Below the pieces are notes generated by a model. That model was given only the letters and a program-made list of their open reading frames with translations. It was not told the origin of the DNA and ran no database searches. Positions 17,171 to 24,215 of a stretch of DNA of 64,000 nt are shown one piece after another. Both the position numbers and the translations under genes were made by a program. The stretch's first letter is position 1; each line of letters starts with the position of its first letter. This stretch comes from an uncultured Myxococcales bacterium (lineage in GTDB: Bacteria; Myxococcota_A; UBA9042): the NCBI GenBank assembly GCA_903842345.1, contig CAIMLR010000035.1:1-64000 (forward strand). The letters run 5' to 3'.

Positions 17171-18187
17171 ATGGCCGTAACATCGCCCAGCAAGTTGACC
17201 ATCACCAAGGAAGGGGACTTCTACTTCACGGCGATGTCGGCAAACCCGTTGCAGACGGCCTTGGCCAACAGCAACCACCTGTACAAGTTCCACACGCCCA
17301 ACCTGCTGTCCTTCAGCCCTCTGGGCGTGCCCGTCAACTTCGCACAGACCTACGTTGTCCCCGTCATGCCCTCGGTTGACGGGCTTTCCTATGACTTCTG
17401 GTATTCAATCCTCCCAGTCAACAGTGGCACGATGACCGTCACGGTGGAAGCCAACACGGGCACGAACCCAAGCGGCGGATGGGGCAGCCCGATCTACCCC
17501 GCCACGGCAACGGCAAGCCTGACTGCGAACGTCTGGAATAGCACACGGCACACCACCACGATCGCATCCAATGTCAGGATGCTGCGAATCACCATTGGCA
17601 GCCCACGGGGCAACTACACCCTTGGTCACGTTGCCGTTCAGCCTTCCCGCGTCAACGTCACGTCTGGCTTCAAGACATCGGGCTTCATTCCCTTTGATGA
17701 CTCCCTGATCACGTCCAGTAGGGCAGCGATCAACACGGAGATGATCAACCGCTGCAAGACCAACGCCCTGTCTGTCCTGAATGACCGTCAGCAGTGTTTG
17801 GCATCCTTGGTGCAGCCCTACGTTGTCAGCCCCTTCACGAACGGGCCCTATGTCGTGACGACACCGGGGGGCTACACCTACGTTGCCAACAGGCTGATCG
17901 GCATGGCTACGGCACACGTCCCCGGTCAGAACAAGATGACGGCACACGTCTATTGCCTTGCCTCAGTGGACGGCGGGTCAACGGCTGACCTTGTCACCAT
18001 TTGGGGATCAGGTAGCGACTCAGTGACCTTGGACGCCACGGGGCATCTTGTGTCCAAGCCTCTGCACTTGCAGGGCAACGGCACGCAGACATCACAGGTG
18101 TCCTTCACAGTGCGGGTCAAGGCGAACCCAGGTCAGAAGACCTACTTGCACAGCCTGATCGTCCTGTGGCAACCGGGGGAATTCTAA
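17171..18187 (+). CDS. tail tip or fibre protein, function unknown
   Basis: The protein has 338 residues and starts three bases after the hub stop. It is strand-rich and Thr/Asn-rich (SGTMTVTVEANTGTNPSGGW, RMLRITIGSPRGNYTLGHV) and ends with FTVRVKANPGQKTYLHSLIVLW. Such composition and place suggest a tail-side receptor-binding or tip accessory protein. No known family is recognised by eye. The stop shares one base with the next ATG. Confidence 0.6.
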   Translation: MAVTSPSKLTITKEGDFYFTAMSANPLQTALANSNHLYKFHTPNLLSFSPLGVPVNFAQTYVVPVMPSVDGLSYDFWYSILPVNSGTMTVTVEANTGTNPSGGWGSPIYPATATASLTANVWNSTRHTTTIASNVRMLRITIGSPRGNYTLGHVAVQPSRVNVTSGFKTSGFIPFDDSLITSSRAAINTEMINRCKTNALSVLNDRQQCLASLVQPYVVSPFTNGPYVVTTPGGYTYVANRLIGMATAHVPGQNKMTAHVYCLASVDGGSTADLVTIWGSGSDSVTLDATGHLVSKPLHLQGNGTQTSQVSFTVRVKANPGQKTYLHSLIVLWQPGEF

Positions 18188-18837
18188 TGCCTAGGAACTG
18201 CAAACTACGGGACTGGCACGGGATCACCACGCCTTACAGCCCTCTGTGTGGCCTTGACGTGGCACCACCTGCCAACAGTGCCCTGCTGCGGGAAGCCGAT
18301 GACATTCAGATTGCCGTGGGGATGACCTACGCACAGACCGCAATCATGACCGAGTGCAACACGGCAACGGCAGGGACTACACGGCGATTCTTGGCCGTCA
18401 TTCCCCCAGGTCGGAACCATGCCTATCTGGCCGTGACCCGTTGTGCAGCAGGGCAGTTTGCCGCACAGGTTGACCACACGGCGGGGTCTGATTCGTCTGG
18501 CTTTGGTGCCGTCCTTGGCGTGCCGACACCCGCCCTTGACCCTGTGAAGGGCAACAGCACCGCAATGGGAACGGAAGTCTACTTGGACATGACGACCAAC
18601 GGCATAGCGATGCAGTTGGGCTTTGCCAAGGCTTGCGTCACTGACGACAAGGTCAACGATGTCCTGATCCCGCCCGCAGCACCGGGTACCTTGGACGTGA
18701 CAATGGGCAGCCTCTATCGGGCTTTGAAAGTCGCAGAAGACAGGGTCAGCACGTTGGAATGGATTCAGGCCAGCCACCACGCAGGCGTTGGGCTGATCGT
18801 TCACGGGGTCACGACCGACCTTGAACTGCTGCCCTAG
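18187..18837 (+). CDS. tail-associated protein, function unknown
   Basis: The protein has 216 residues. ATG 18187 was chosen because it overlaps the preceding TAA by one base (taATG), the same coupling as at 13100. The longer GTG-started frame from 18166 would overlap the upstream gene by 22 bases. The N-terminal half is beta-rich. The C-terminus has a helix (MGSLYRALKVAEDRVSTLEWIQ) that could trimerise. A role in the tail tip is inferred from neighbours. Confidence 0.6.
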   Translation: MPRNCKLRDWHGITTPYSPLCGLDVAPPANSALLREADDIQIAVGMTYAQTAIMTECNTATAGTTRRFLAVIPPGRNHAYLAVTRCAAGQFAAQVDHTAGSDSSGFGAVLGVPTPALDPVKGNSTAMGTEVYLDMTTNGIAMQLGFAKACVTDDKVNDVLIPPAAPGTLDVTMGSLYRALKVAEDRVSTLEWIQASHHAGVGLIVHGVTTDLELLP

Positions 18838-18846
18838 GTCGGGACG

Positions 18847-18857
18847 GGTGGCTATCG
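18847..18857 (+). promoter_or_regulatory. phage intergenic element GGTGGCTATCG, copy 4
   Basis: Exact copy of the 11-mer, nine bases after the preceding TAG and 27 bases before ATG 18885. In the same gap AGGAAGG serves as ribosome site for the next gene. Confidence 0.6.
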
Positions 18858-18884
18858 GGAACCTTCTAACAGGAAGGTGTACCC

Positions 18885-19925
18885 ATGAATCAGCCCCGCA
18901 TTCTGTACCGTCACGGTCAACCCGTCAGTGCCAAAGTCATCGCCCTTCACGGCACACGGACTGCCTCAGGTGGCGTTCAGAACGTCGTTTGGGCTGGCAG
19001 TGGTGTGGCACGTCCTGTGCCCGCTTCTGCCGAGTTGTTCCACGTCGTTTCTGATTCTGCGGTTGACGCCTTCCCCGTTGCCTTGGTGCCTGCGACCCCT
19101 GAGGTTGTAGAAGTCACCTTGGCAGGCGTGCCCGTTGATGGCGTTTCGGTCGCATCGGTCACGGACGGGACACACACCTACTCGGTCACGCACACGACGG
19201 GCACCCTTGACGACCTGGCTACGGCCTTGGCCGGGGCGATTGACGGCAACGACGGCTACACGGCTTCTGCCGTTGGTGCCGTTGTGACCGTGAGCGGGGC
19301 AACTGGCTACACCCTGACTGACCTGTCGTCCGATGGTGTCACGGCTTCCTTTGCCGTCATTGTGGCAGGAAGTGCCGAGATCCCCGCCGTTCTTGGCACG
19401 GGCATTCAGACGGTCAAGGTCTACTACCTCAACAACGGGAACCCCGCTTCTGAATCGATCAACCTGAACGGCACAACCCCTGTTGAATCGACCTACCCCG
19501 CCACGGCGATCCTTGCCGTCGTTGCAACTGCGGTTGGCACGGGTGGCAAGGCTGCGGGCAACGTCATCGTGACCGACCCGACCGACACCACGGCTTACGA
19601 AGCGATCGCCGTTGGTGCCACGGAGTCAGCATCGGTTGCCTACACGGTGCCCACGGGCAAGACCTTCTACATTGACCGTCTGACCGTCAGCCCAGGTAAC
19701 GCCACCGTTGGCCGTGTCCGTCTGACTGCAACGGCACGTCCTGAGGCAGAAGAAGCCACGGGGATCACCTACACGATTGCCGACTTCTACGCCGCACAGT
19801 TGACCGCGTTGGACTTCCACGATGCCCCGCTGGGTCCGTTCCCCGCTGGCACACAGATTGCCGTGACCGTTGCAGGTGACGGGGCTTTGGTTGCCGTGGA
19901 TCTGCTTGGCTACCTAGACGACTAA
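18885..19925 (+). CDS. virion surface protein sharing a module with the 6280 gene
   Basis: The protein has 346 residues. Residues about 75-150 (GVPVDGVSVASVTDGTHTYSV, HTTGTLDDLATALAGAI, DGNDGYTASAVGAVVTVSGA) repeat the module found twice in the 634-residue protein near the capsid, including the TGTLxDLxTALA helix. The N-terminus is basic (RILYRHGQPVSAKVIALHG). The C-terminal half has a strand pattern typical of fibres or decoration proteins (VPTGKTFYIDRLTVSPGNA). It is probably a virion surface or tail protein. It starts the last structural unit before the lysis genes and is preceded by element copy 4. Confidence 0.6.
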   Translation: MNQPRILYRHGQPVSAKVIALHGTRTASGGVQNVVWAGSGVARPVPASAELFHVVSDSAVDAFPVALVPATPEVVEVTLAGVPVDGVSVASVTDGTHTYSVTHTTGTLDDLATALAGAIDGNDGYTASAVGAVVTVSGATGYTLTDLSSDGVTASFAVIVAGSAEIPAVLGTGIQTVKVYYLNNGNPASESINLNGTTPVESTYPATAILAVVATAVGTGGKAAGNVIVTDPTDTTAYEAIAVGATESASVAYTVPTGKTFYIDRLTVSPGNATVGRVRLTATARPEAEEATGITYTIADFYAAQLTALDFHDAPLGPFPAGTQIAVTVAGDGALVAVDLLGYLDD

Positions 19926-19962
19926 CACCCCTTGCGCTTGACCCACTACCTAGGGGACGGAA

Positions 19963-20337
19963 ATGGAACCAGAAGAACTGAAGGAAATGCGGACGAAGTT
20001 GGACGATGTCCACACCGACGTTGCCGTCATCAAAGACCGCCTGAACATGACGGGCAAGATCTTCATGTTGTCTTTGCCCTTCATTCTGACCTTCGCAGGT
20101 TGGCTGACGTTGCGGGTGGTGGATCTGCCGACCAAGGCTGACCTTTCGCCCCCAAAGACAGCCATTGCCGTGACCGTGCCTTTGCCCAAAGAAGCAACGG
20201 CTTCAATCGACTTCGTGGGTCCGCCACACAAGCAGGTTCAACATGATCCGCCCCTTGATCCGCCACCTGATCCCCGTCCTTGTCCTTCTGACTTCCTGTG
20301 TGACGTTGCAATGCCGCTACGTCCTGCGGGGTCCTGA
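19963..20337 (+). CDS. XhlA-like membrane protein (lysis cassette)
   Basis: The protein has 124 residues. An N-terminal amphipathic coiled coil (ELKEMRTKLDDVHTDVAVIK) is followed by one membrane segment at about residues 31-52 (GKIFMLSLPFILTFAGWLTL). This is the layout of haemolysin XhlA-type lysis proteins. A proline-rich tail of 70 residues is unusual for XhlA and would lie in the periplasm or cytosol depending on topology. It could instead act as the inner-membrane half of a spanin pair, because a lipoprotein gene starts inside it in another frame. It heads the lysis cassette with an ATG preceded by GGGGACGGAA. Confidence 0.6.
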   Translation: MEPEELKEMRTKLDDVHTDVAVIKDRLNMTGKIFMLSLPFILTFAGWLTLRVVDLPTKADLSPPKTAIAVTVPLPKEATASIDFVGPPHKQVQHDPPLDPPPDPRPCPSDFLCDVAMPLRPAGS

Positions 20338-20446
20338 GGCGGGGCAAGTCCTGCCCTTTGCCCGCTATCTGCAATGCGATCGGGAAGTCTGCCGTTCAGC
20401 GGTCAAGATCCCGAACCCAACCACTCAGGCCGATGCCTGCGAGTAG
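20243..20446 (+). CDS. small lipoprotein, possible outer-membrane spanin
   Basis: The protein has 67 residues with a short signal sequence and the lipobox LLTSC near residues 15-19. The predicted mature peptide of about 49 residues has four cysteines counting the lipidated one. It begins 95 bases before the end of the preceding frame, in a different register. Overlapping small lipoprotein genes of this kind are the hallmark of Rz/Rz1 spanins, which fuse inner and outer membranes at lysis. The spanin role is inferred from the lipobox, size and overlap. Confidence 0.55.
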   Translation: MIRPLIRHLIPVLVLLTSCVTLQCRYVLRGPEAGQVLPFARYLQCDREVCRSAVKIPNPTTQADACE

Positions 20447-20455
20447 GACTAACAC

Positions 20456-20644
20456 ATGAGCACTGTTGAGATTGTCACCGCTGTCGTTGCTGCCGTTCAC
20501 GGCTTCAACACCCTGATCCGCCCCAACATCCCGGCTGACCTTTGGACACGTCTAGGCGTGGCTGGGCAACTTGTAGACATCGTGATCTGCGGCAACTACG
20601 GCAACACGGCGAACAAGATCCCCGTAGTGGACGAACAAGCCTAG
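20456..20644 (+). CDS. small phage protein, function unknown
   Basis: The protein has 62 residues, starting MSTVEIVTAVVAAVHGFNTL. The N-terminal 20 residues are mildly hydrophobic, and a second mildly hydrophobic part (LGVAGQLVDIVICGNYG) follows. It sits in the lysis cassette nine bases after the lipoprotein. Its charge pattern is not that of a clear holin. It may be membrane-associated. Confidence 0.5.
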   Translation: MSTVEIVTAVVAAVHGFNTLIRPNIPADLWTRLGVAGQLVDIVICGNYGNTANKIPVVDEQA

Positions 20645-20667
20645 GAAACAAGTAGGGGATCACCTTG

Positions 20668-20841
20668 ATGGATCTTGCTGACAACCTTGATGACCGAGTT
20701 GTTGACCATCGATCCCCCGACGTGCCCGCTAAAGAACCGACCGAGGCAGAGAAAGCCCGCTACTGGGCTGAACAGGAATGGCTTGAGGTTCTGCCCCAAG
20801 TCTGGCAGCGGGTGCCAACGAAGCCCCAAGGGACACCATGA
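20668..20841 (+). CDS. short phage protein of 57 residues
   Basis: The frame runs from ATG 20668, with AGGGGATCACC upstream, to a TGA at 20839-20841 that overlaps the next ATG (ATGA). The product is acidic and helical in the middle (PTEAEKARYWAEQEWLEVLPQVW). The overlap with the following gene and the ribosome site support translation. Function is unknown. Confidence 0.5.
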   Translation: MDLADNLDDRVVDHRSPDVPAKEPTEAEKARYWAEQEWLEVLPQVWQRVPTKPQGTP

Positions 20842-21071
20842 GCCGAGACACCTACCAAATCATTGATAACGTGGGCTTTGAACGATCCTCGGGCACGCGA
20901 TGGAAATTCGTTTGCTGCGATTGTGCCCTGACTCACGACGTTGCCCTGATTTCCGAGGATGGCAAGCCGATCGGGATTGCCATGGCACGAAACAAGCGGG
21001 CAACGACCTTGCGACGCAAGGCCAAGAAGGCTGCGGCAGAAGCCGACAAGGGGCAACATGAACTACGATGA
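20838..21071 (+). CDS. small basic phage protein, function unknown
   Basis: The protein has 77 residues. A compact N-terminal part holds the cysteine cluster FVCCDCALTH, perhaps a metal site, and a basic helical tail (RATTLRRKAKKAAAEADKG) follows. It overlaps the previous gene by four bases and the endolysin by 14. Placement between short lysis genes suggests co-translation with the endolysin. It could bind nucleic acid or be an endolysin regulator, but nothing decides this. Confidence 0.5.
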   Translation: MSRDTYQIIDNVGFERSSGTRWKFVCCDCALTHDVALISEDGKPIGIAMARNKRATTLRRKAKKAAAEADKGQHELR

Positions 21072-21534
21072 ACTTCTGACACGGGCACGGTCAGCCATTG
21101 GCCACGGCATCACCTACAAACTCGGTCACGGCGGGCTACACCCCGCCGATCCTCTGCCAAGTCGTGACGGGCAGTGTGACTGTAGCGGCTTCGTGGCCTG
21201 GGTTCTTGGACGCAGCCGTAACCCTGCGACAGCCCCAAAGTTGCCGCACTGGCCTTGGTGGCTGTCCACTGACTCTGTCTTTGCCGATGCCAACGGGGCT
21301 AACGTCCTGTTCACCAAGTTGGATCACGCCGTCCCCGGCTGCCTTGTCGTCTATGCAGACTGGCGGGATGCAGACGGTACGCACCACGAAGGACACATAG
21401 CGATCGTGGCTGACCCCGACAAGCACACGGTGGTTGACGCCTGCTCCAGCCAGAACGCGATCAGTGAGCACGTTCAGCCTGTGTTCTGGTCGGGACACCA
21501 TCCCGTGACCTTCTGCCAGTTCAAGGCAGCCTGA
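21058..21534 (+). CDS. endolysin, NlpC/P60-type cysteine peptidase
   Basis: The protein has 158 residues and is likely the peptidoglycan hydrolase that ends infection, cutting peptide stems. The catalytic Cys lies in DCSGF (Cys42), followed by the AWVLGR helix. The His is in EGHIAIV (His113), and the VVDA strand after it matches the NlpC/P60 fold. Length is typical of a stand-alone catalytic domain, and no cell-wall binding domain is attached. ATG 21058 was chosen because the longer frame from 20959 lies wholly inside the preceding gene. There is no signal peptide, so export depends on a holin. Confidence 0.8.
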   Translation: MNYDELLTRARSAIGHGITYKLGHGGLHPADPLPSRDGQCDCSGFVAWVLGRSRNPATAPKLPHWPWWLSTDSVFADANGANVLFTKLDHAVPGCLVVYADWRDADGTHHEGHIAIVADPDKHTVVDACSSQNAISEHVQPVFWSGHHPVTFCQFKAA

Positions 21535-21541
21535 TCCTGTG

Positions 21542-21575
21542 CATTGAATCGTCTAAATGCTGTCCATTGAATCGT
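21542..21575 (+). repeat. direct repeat pair CATTGAATCGT
   Basis: Two identical 11-mers at 21542-21552 and 21565-21575, 23 bp apart start to start, just after the endolysin stop. They lie directly upstream of the 20-bp repeat array and may form one regulatory or origin-like site with it. Confidence 0.6.
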
Positions 21576-21583
21576 GCTGAATA

Positions 21584-21600
21584 CCCCTAAGTAGTAGGGG
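21584..21600 (+). terminator. short hairpin after the lysis genes
   Basis: Perfect 6-bp stem CCCCTA at 21584-21589 with TAGGGG at 21595-21600 and loop AGTAG, followed by CTTCCTT. It could act as a weak terminator for the late operon. It overlaps the first unit of the 20-bp array. Confidence 0.4.
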
Positions 21601-21668
21601 CTTCCTTCAAGTAGACGGGCTTACCACGAAGTAGACGACCCTTCCCGAAAGGATGGGGGCTTACTTCC
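21589..21668 (+). repeat. iteron-like array of four 20-bp direct repeats
   Basis: Units start at 21589, 21609, 21629 and 21649, exactly 20 bp apart. The first three begin AAGTAG (two of them AAGTAGACG). All four continue with a C/T-rich half such as GGGGCTTCCTTC or GGGCTTACCACG, and the fourth is diverged (AAGGATGGGGGCTTACTTCC). A 20-bp period places units on the same face of the helix, as expected for protein-binding iterons of an origin, a packaging site or a multi-operator. No function is proven. Confidence 0.55.
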
Positions 21669-21723
21669 TGCCCTGACTGCGTAGATGGCTCTGAGGGCAA
21701 CAACAGCCCCGACAGGTACCAAG

Positions 21724-22005
21724 ATGATCAAGTTGACTGCGTTTCTGATTCTGTTCACGGCCTGTGCCTCTGAGGCTGGCAGCCCCAACTACGATGCGGG
21801 CAACGACGCACAAGGGGACGGCGGATCTGCGGATGTCGCGGTCACGTCCCTTTGGAACTGCCAGACCAACGTCTGCGGGGCTGCACACACGGCAACCTGT
21901 GGCTGTGTCCCAGCGGGCTATGTTGCCCCACCGGACACGGCATGCACGTCAACGACACTCACGGCCTGTCAGAAGGGCTGCGGCCAAGTGAACGGGTGCC
22001 TGTAG
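21724..22005 (+). CDS. phage-borne small Cys-rich lipoprotein
   Basis: The protein has 93 residues. ATG 21724 starts a short signal sequence with lipobox LFTAC near residues 10-14. The mature protein opens with an Asp/Gly/Ser-rich linker (GSPNYDAGNDAQGDGGSAD) and then has about eight cysteines in a compact module ending CQKGCGQVNGCL. The style copies the large host lipoproteins of this window. The gene stands alone after the lysis cassette, typical of a lysogenic-conversion cargo gene. It may alter the host surface or block superinfection. Upstream ATG 21685 in the same frame has no signal logic and was rejected. Confidence 0.6.
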   Translation: MIKLTAFLILFTACASEAGSPNYDAGNDAQGDGGSADVAVTSLWNCQTNVCGAAHTATCGCVPAGYVAPPDTACTSTTLTACQKGCGQVNGCL

Positions 22006-22007
22006 TG

Positions 22008-22553
22008 CTAGTCGATGACTTTGGCGTGCGTGAAGGTGATCTTGGCCTTTGATGCAGCACCTTCAATCGTGCCAGCGGCCAACGTGCCCGAGTCAGTGCT
22101 GAATGTGACCGAGTCCCCAGCCTTGATCGTGCCCTTCAACGTGAAGGGGGACGATCCAACGGGGTCACCGTTGGCCGTCTGCCATTCCACATTGCCTTTC
22201 AGATCGGCAACCTTGAACTGCGACTTGTTGTCAACGGTCAACTTATTCAACTGGCGATAGTCGTTGATGATCCCCTTGTCAAAGTAGCCTAGATCCCGTT
22301 CGTCAAGGTACTTATCGGGGTTGGCAGCAAGATCCTTCTTGGCGGCTTCCTTGGCGTCGGCTTCTGCCTTGGCCTTTGCAGCCGCAGCGTCTTCCATTTC
22401 CTTGCGGACACGGGCAGCGATAGCGGCTTCTTGGTCTTCCTTGGCCTTGAATTCGGCCTGTGCCTTGGCCTGGGCTTCTGCCCGTTCTTTCGCTTCGTCC
22501 TTGCAGCCCGCTACCAGCACAACCGCAACAGCACACAACAGAATCTTCTTCAT
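22008..22553 (-). CDS. lipoprotein with Ala/Lys/Glu coiled coil
   Basis: The protein has 181 residues. The signal sequence MKKILLCAVAVVLVAGC carries a lipobox. Residues about 20-85 are a charged Ala-rich helix (EAQAKAQAEFKAKEDQEA). The C-terminal half is a beta-rich module (GNVEWQTANGDPVGSSPFTL, TFSTDSGTLAAGTIEG). It is transcribed against the late genes, three bases from the end of the other phage lipoprotein. The start was set at 22553 by the lipobox and by GGGGAAGT just upstream. Codon use matches the phage, not the host. It is probably a surface or periplasmic cargo protein expressed from the lysogen. Confidence 0.65.
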   Translation of the reverse strand: MKKILLCAVAVVLVAGCKDEAKERAEAQAKAQAEFKAKEDQEAAIAARVRKEMEDAAAAKAKAEADAKEAAKKDLAANPDKYLDERDLGYFDKGIINDYRQLNKLTVDNKSQFKVADLKGNVEWQTANGDPVGSSPFTLKGTIKAGDSVTFSTDSGTLAAGTIEGAASKAKITFTHAKVID

Positions 22554-22638
22554 ACTTCCCCCAATGAGTTGACCTGAACAGGGCGGATCCGAACACAGCT
22601 TGCCGCATGTGTCCAGCCCCTTGCCTTTCGTGACCCGA

Positions 22639-23466
22639 TCAGTCCGCCTTGGTCGGGTTGTAGTTGATGTCACTCAGCAACTGAACGATCAGGGTGCCGA
22701 TGGCTTCTGAATCAGCGGGATTCGCGTTCAGATAGGCAGCCTTGACCTTGTCCAACTCGGCTTGAACACGTTCAACGGCGGTCTTCTTGACGGGTGCGGG
22801 CTTGTCCGCCTCGACAGCATCGGGATCAATGCCCTTGACGATCTTCAGCTTGGCGTCACGGGCAACCCAAGCAATGGGACGATCCAAGAAGTCAACGGGC
22901 AATTCTGTTGCCCATTGGTTCATCGCCTTCGCGGCTGCCAACAGGTACTTGATCATCCGATGTTGAAGGCCTAACCGTTCAGCCTGTGCCTTCTGCCACG
23001 CTTCCACGTTCTTCTTGCCCGCTTCCCGTTTCGGCACGGTCAAGGCTTGCACCATCTTGATACGGACAAGGTTGCTTTGGATCTGCGTCGTGTGACTCTG
23101 TTTCGCCAAGGCTGCCGTGTACTTCGCAACAGACTCCCCGTCGTACCTCACCCGTACACTGTTGATCAAGGCATGGGCTATCGTGCCCCAGGGCGGATCG
23201 GCTGCGGCGGGTGGCGTTGCGGGCTGTGTCTCTGCCAAGGCTTCCTGCTTGAGTTTGTCCGTGATCGGGCTGGCAGACACGGGCTTCTTGGCGGGCACAG
23301 CCTTTGCTGACTTGGACTTGACGGGCGTTCCACCCGCCTTCACTCCCTTGGCAGGCTTGCCTCCTGCCTTGACGGGCTTTGCAGGCTTGCCCGCCAACTG
23401 GTCAACCAAGGGTTGCAGCCCTGCGTGAATGCGTGCCTCTAGCGACTTGTCGTGTGTCACGGTCAT
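22639..23466 (-). CDS. phage Lys/Ala/Pro-rich protein, function unknown
   Basis: The protein has 275 residues. Residues about 25-75 are a flexible basic linker with repeated KPAK, KAGGKPAKG and KSKSAK units. The middle (GTIAHALINSVRVRYDGESVAKYTAALAKQ) and the long helical part after it resemble a DNA- or RNA-binding helical domain. The basic histone-like tail points to nucleic acid binding. It is divergent from the BRCT gene across a 181-bp gap that should hold both promoters. No family is recognised. Confidence 0.6.
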   Translation of the reverse strand: MTVTHDKSLEARIHAGLQPLVDQLAGKPAKPVKAGGKPAKGVKAGGTPVKSKSAKAVPAKKPVSASPITDKLKQEALAETQPATPPAAADPPWGTIAHALINSVRVRYDGESVAKYTAALAKQSHTTQIQSNLVRIKMVQALTVPKREAGKKNVEAWQKAQAERLGLQHRMIKYLLAAAKAMNQWATELPVDFLDRPIAWVARDAKLKIVKGIDPDAVEADKPAPVKKTAVERVQAELDKVKAAYLNANPADSEAIGTLIVQLLSDINYNPTKAD

Positions 23467-23647
23467 GATCGTGTCCCCTTGTTTGCCCGTGTTCAGATCA
23501 GGGCAGGCGAAGCAGTGGACACGAAAGATCGCGAAAGGTCAATCTGGCGACCTAGTCGCATAAATCATTGAAACTACATCATAACTGCGTGAATTGCCAA
23601 ACGGTCTGAGTGGGTCTAGGCTGCTGCGACCAACCACGGGGCAGGCA
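23467..23647. promoter_or_regulatory. divergent intergenic region at right end of phage
   Basis: The gap is 181 bp between two divergent phage genes and is A/T-richer than its surroundings. It contains a small inverted repeat AGGTC-N8-GACCT at 23536-23553 and the A/T-rich stretch CATAAATCATTGAAAC (23559-23574). A TTGAAA at 23569 could be a -35 box, but no good -10 follows at 17 bp. It is the most plausible operator/promoter zone in the phage segment. Confidence 0.35.
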
Positions 23648-24160
23648 ATGACGGACAAGATCAAGCGGTTCATTTACGTTGACAGCAAGGGGCACGTCAC
23701 CTTTCGGGAAGTGGGCAACGCTTCCAAATCAGGCGACTACCTACAGGCGATCGATCTGGCTACGGGCGGGGTCAAGACCTTCAGAACCGATCGCATCCTT
23801 GAACACGTCACGGACACGGCGGATGTCCTTGAACGTGTGCAGCATTGGCAGAGTCAGTACACCCGCAAGTCCGAGTCCGATCGTCCTGGGGGACGGCGGG
23901 CAATCAATGGCGTGCCTGAAGTGTGTTTCACAGGTTTCAAGGCAGCGGACAAGACACGGCTGACGGAACTTGCCGTTGCCTCTGGCTACATGGTGCGGGG
24001 TGCCGTGTCCGTGTCCTTGGAAGTGCTCTGCTACGGCTACAACGCCGGACCCAGCAAGATGCAGCAAGCCCGAGACATGGGCATCCTGATCTTGACCGAA
24101 CCGCAGTTCTTGGCCTTCAAGGACTCAGGCGAGATCCCGATCGAAGCCGATCACGGGTAA
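23648..24160 (+). CDS. phage protein with C-terminal BRCT domain
   Basis: The protein has 170 residues. The N-terminal 55 residues (IKRFIYVDSKGHVTFREVGN to KTFRTDRILEHV) are a small beta barrel ending in FRTDRI, reminiscent of the WYL domain pattern, which often binds nucleic acid or nucleotides. Residues about 90-158 (VCFTGFKAADKTRLTELAVASG ... ARDMGILILTEPQFLAF) match a BRCT domain of the NAD-dependent ligase type, with the GF, the AxxxG helix and the closing W/F position. BRCT domains bind DNA ends or phosphopeptides. ATG 23648 was chosen over the upstream frame because of the domain start and position. Possible roles are DNA-end recognition or counter-defence. Confidence 0.65.
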   Translation: MTDKIKRFIYVDSKGHVTFREVGNASKSGDYLQAIDLATGGVKTFRTDRILEHVTDTADVLERVQHWQSQYTRKSESDRPGGRRAINGVPEVCFTGFKAADKTRLTELAVASGYMVRGAVSVSLEVLCYGYNAGPSKMQQARDMGILILTEPQFLAFKDSGEIPIEADHG

Positions 24161-24215
24161 CCGCTTACGATAACGGGCTGAAACTAAACGACTGTGCCTG
24201 TTGTTGCGAGGCTGA

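Noticed and set aside
1-24215. Integrase, repressor or replication genes of the phage
   Set aside because: None of the frames here resembles a recombinase, a CI-type repressor or a helicase/primase. They may lie left of the window.
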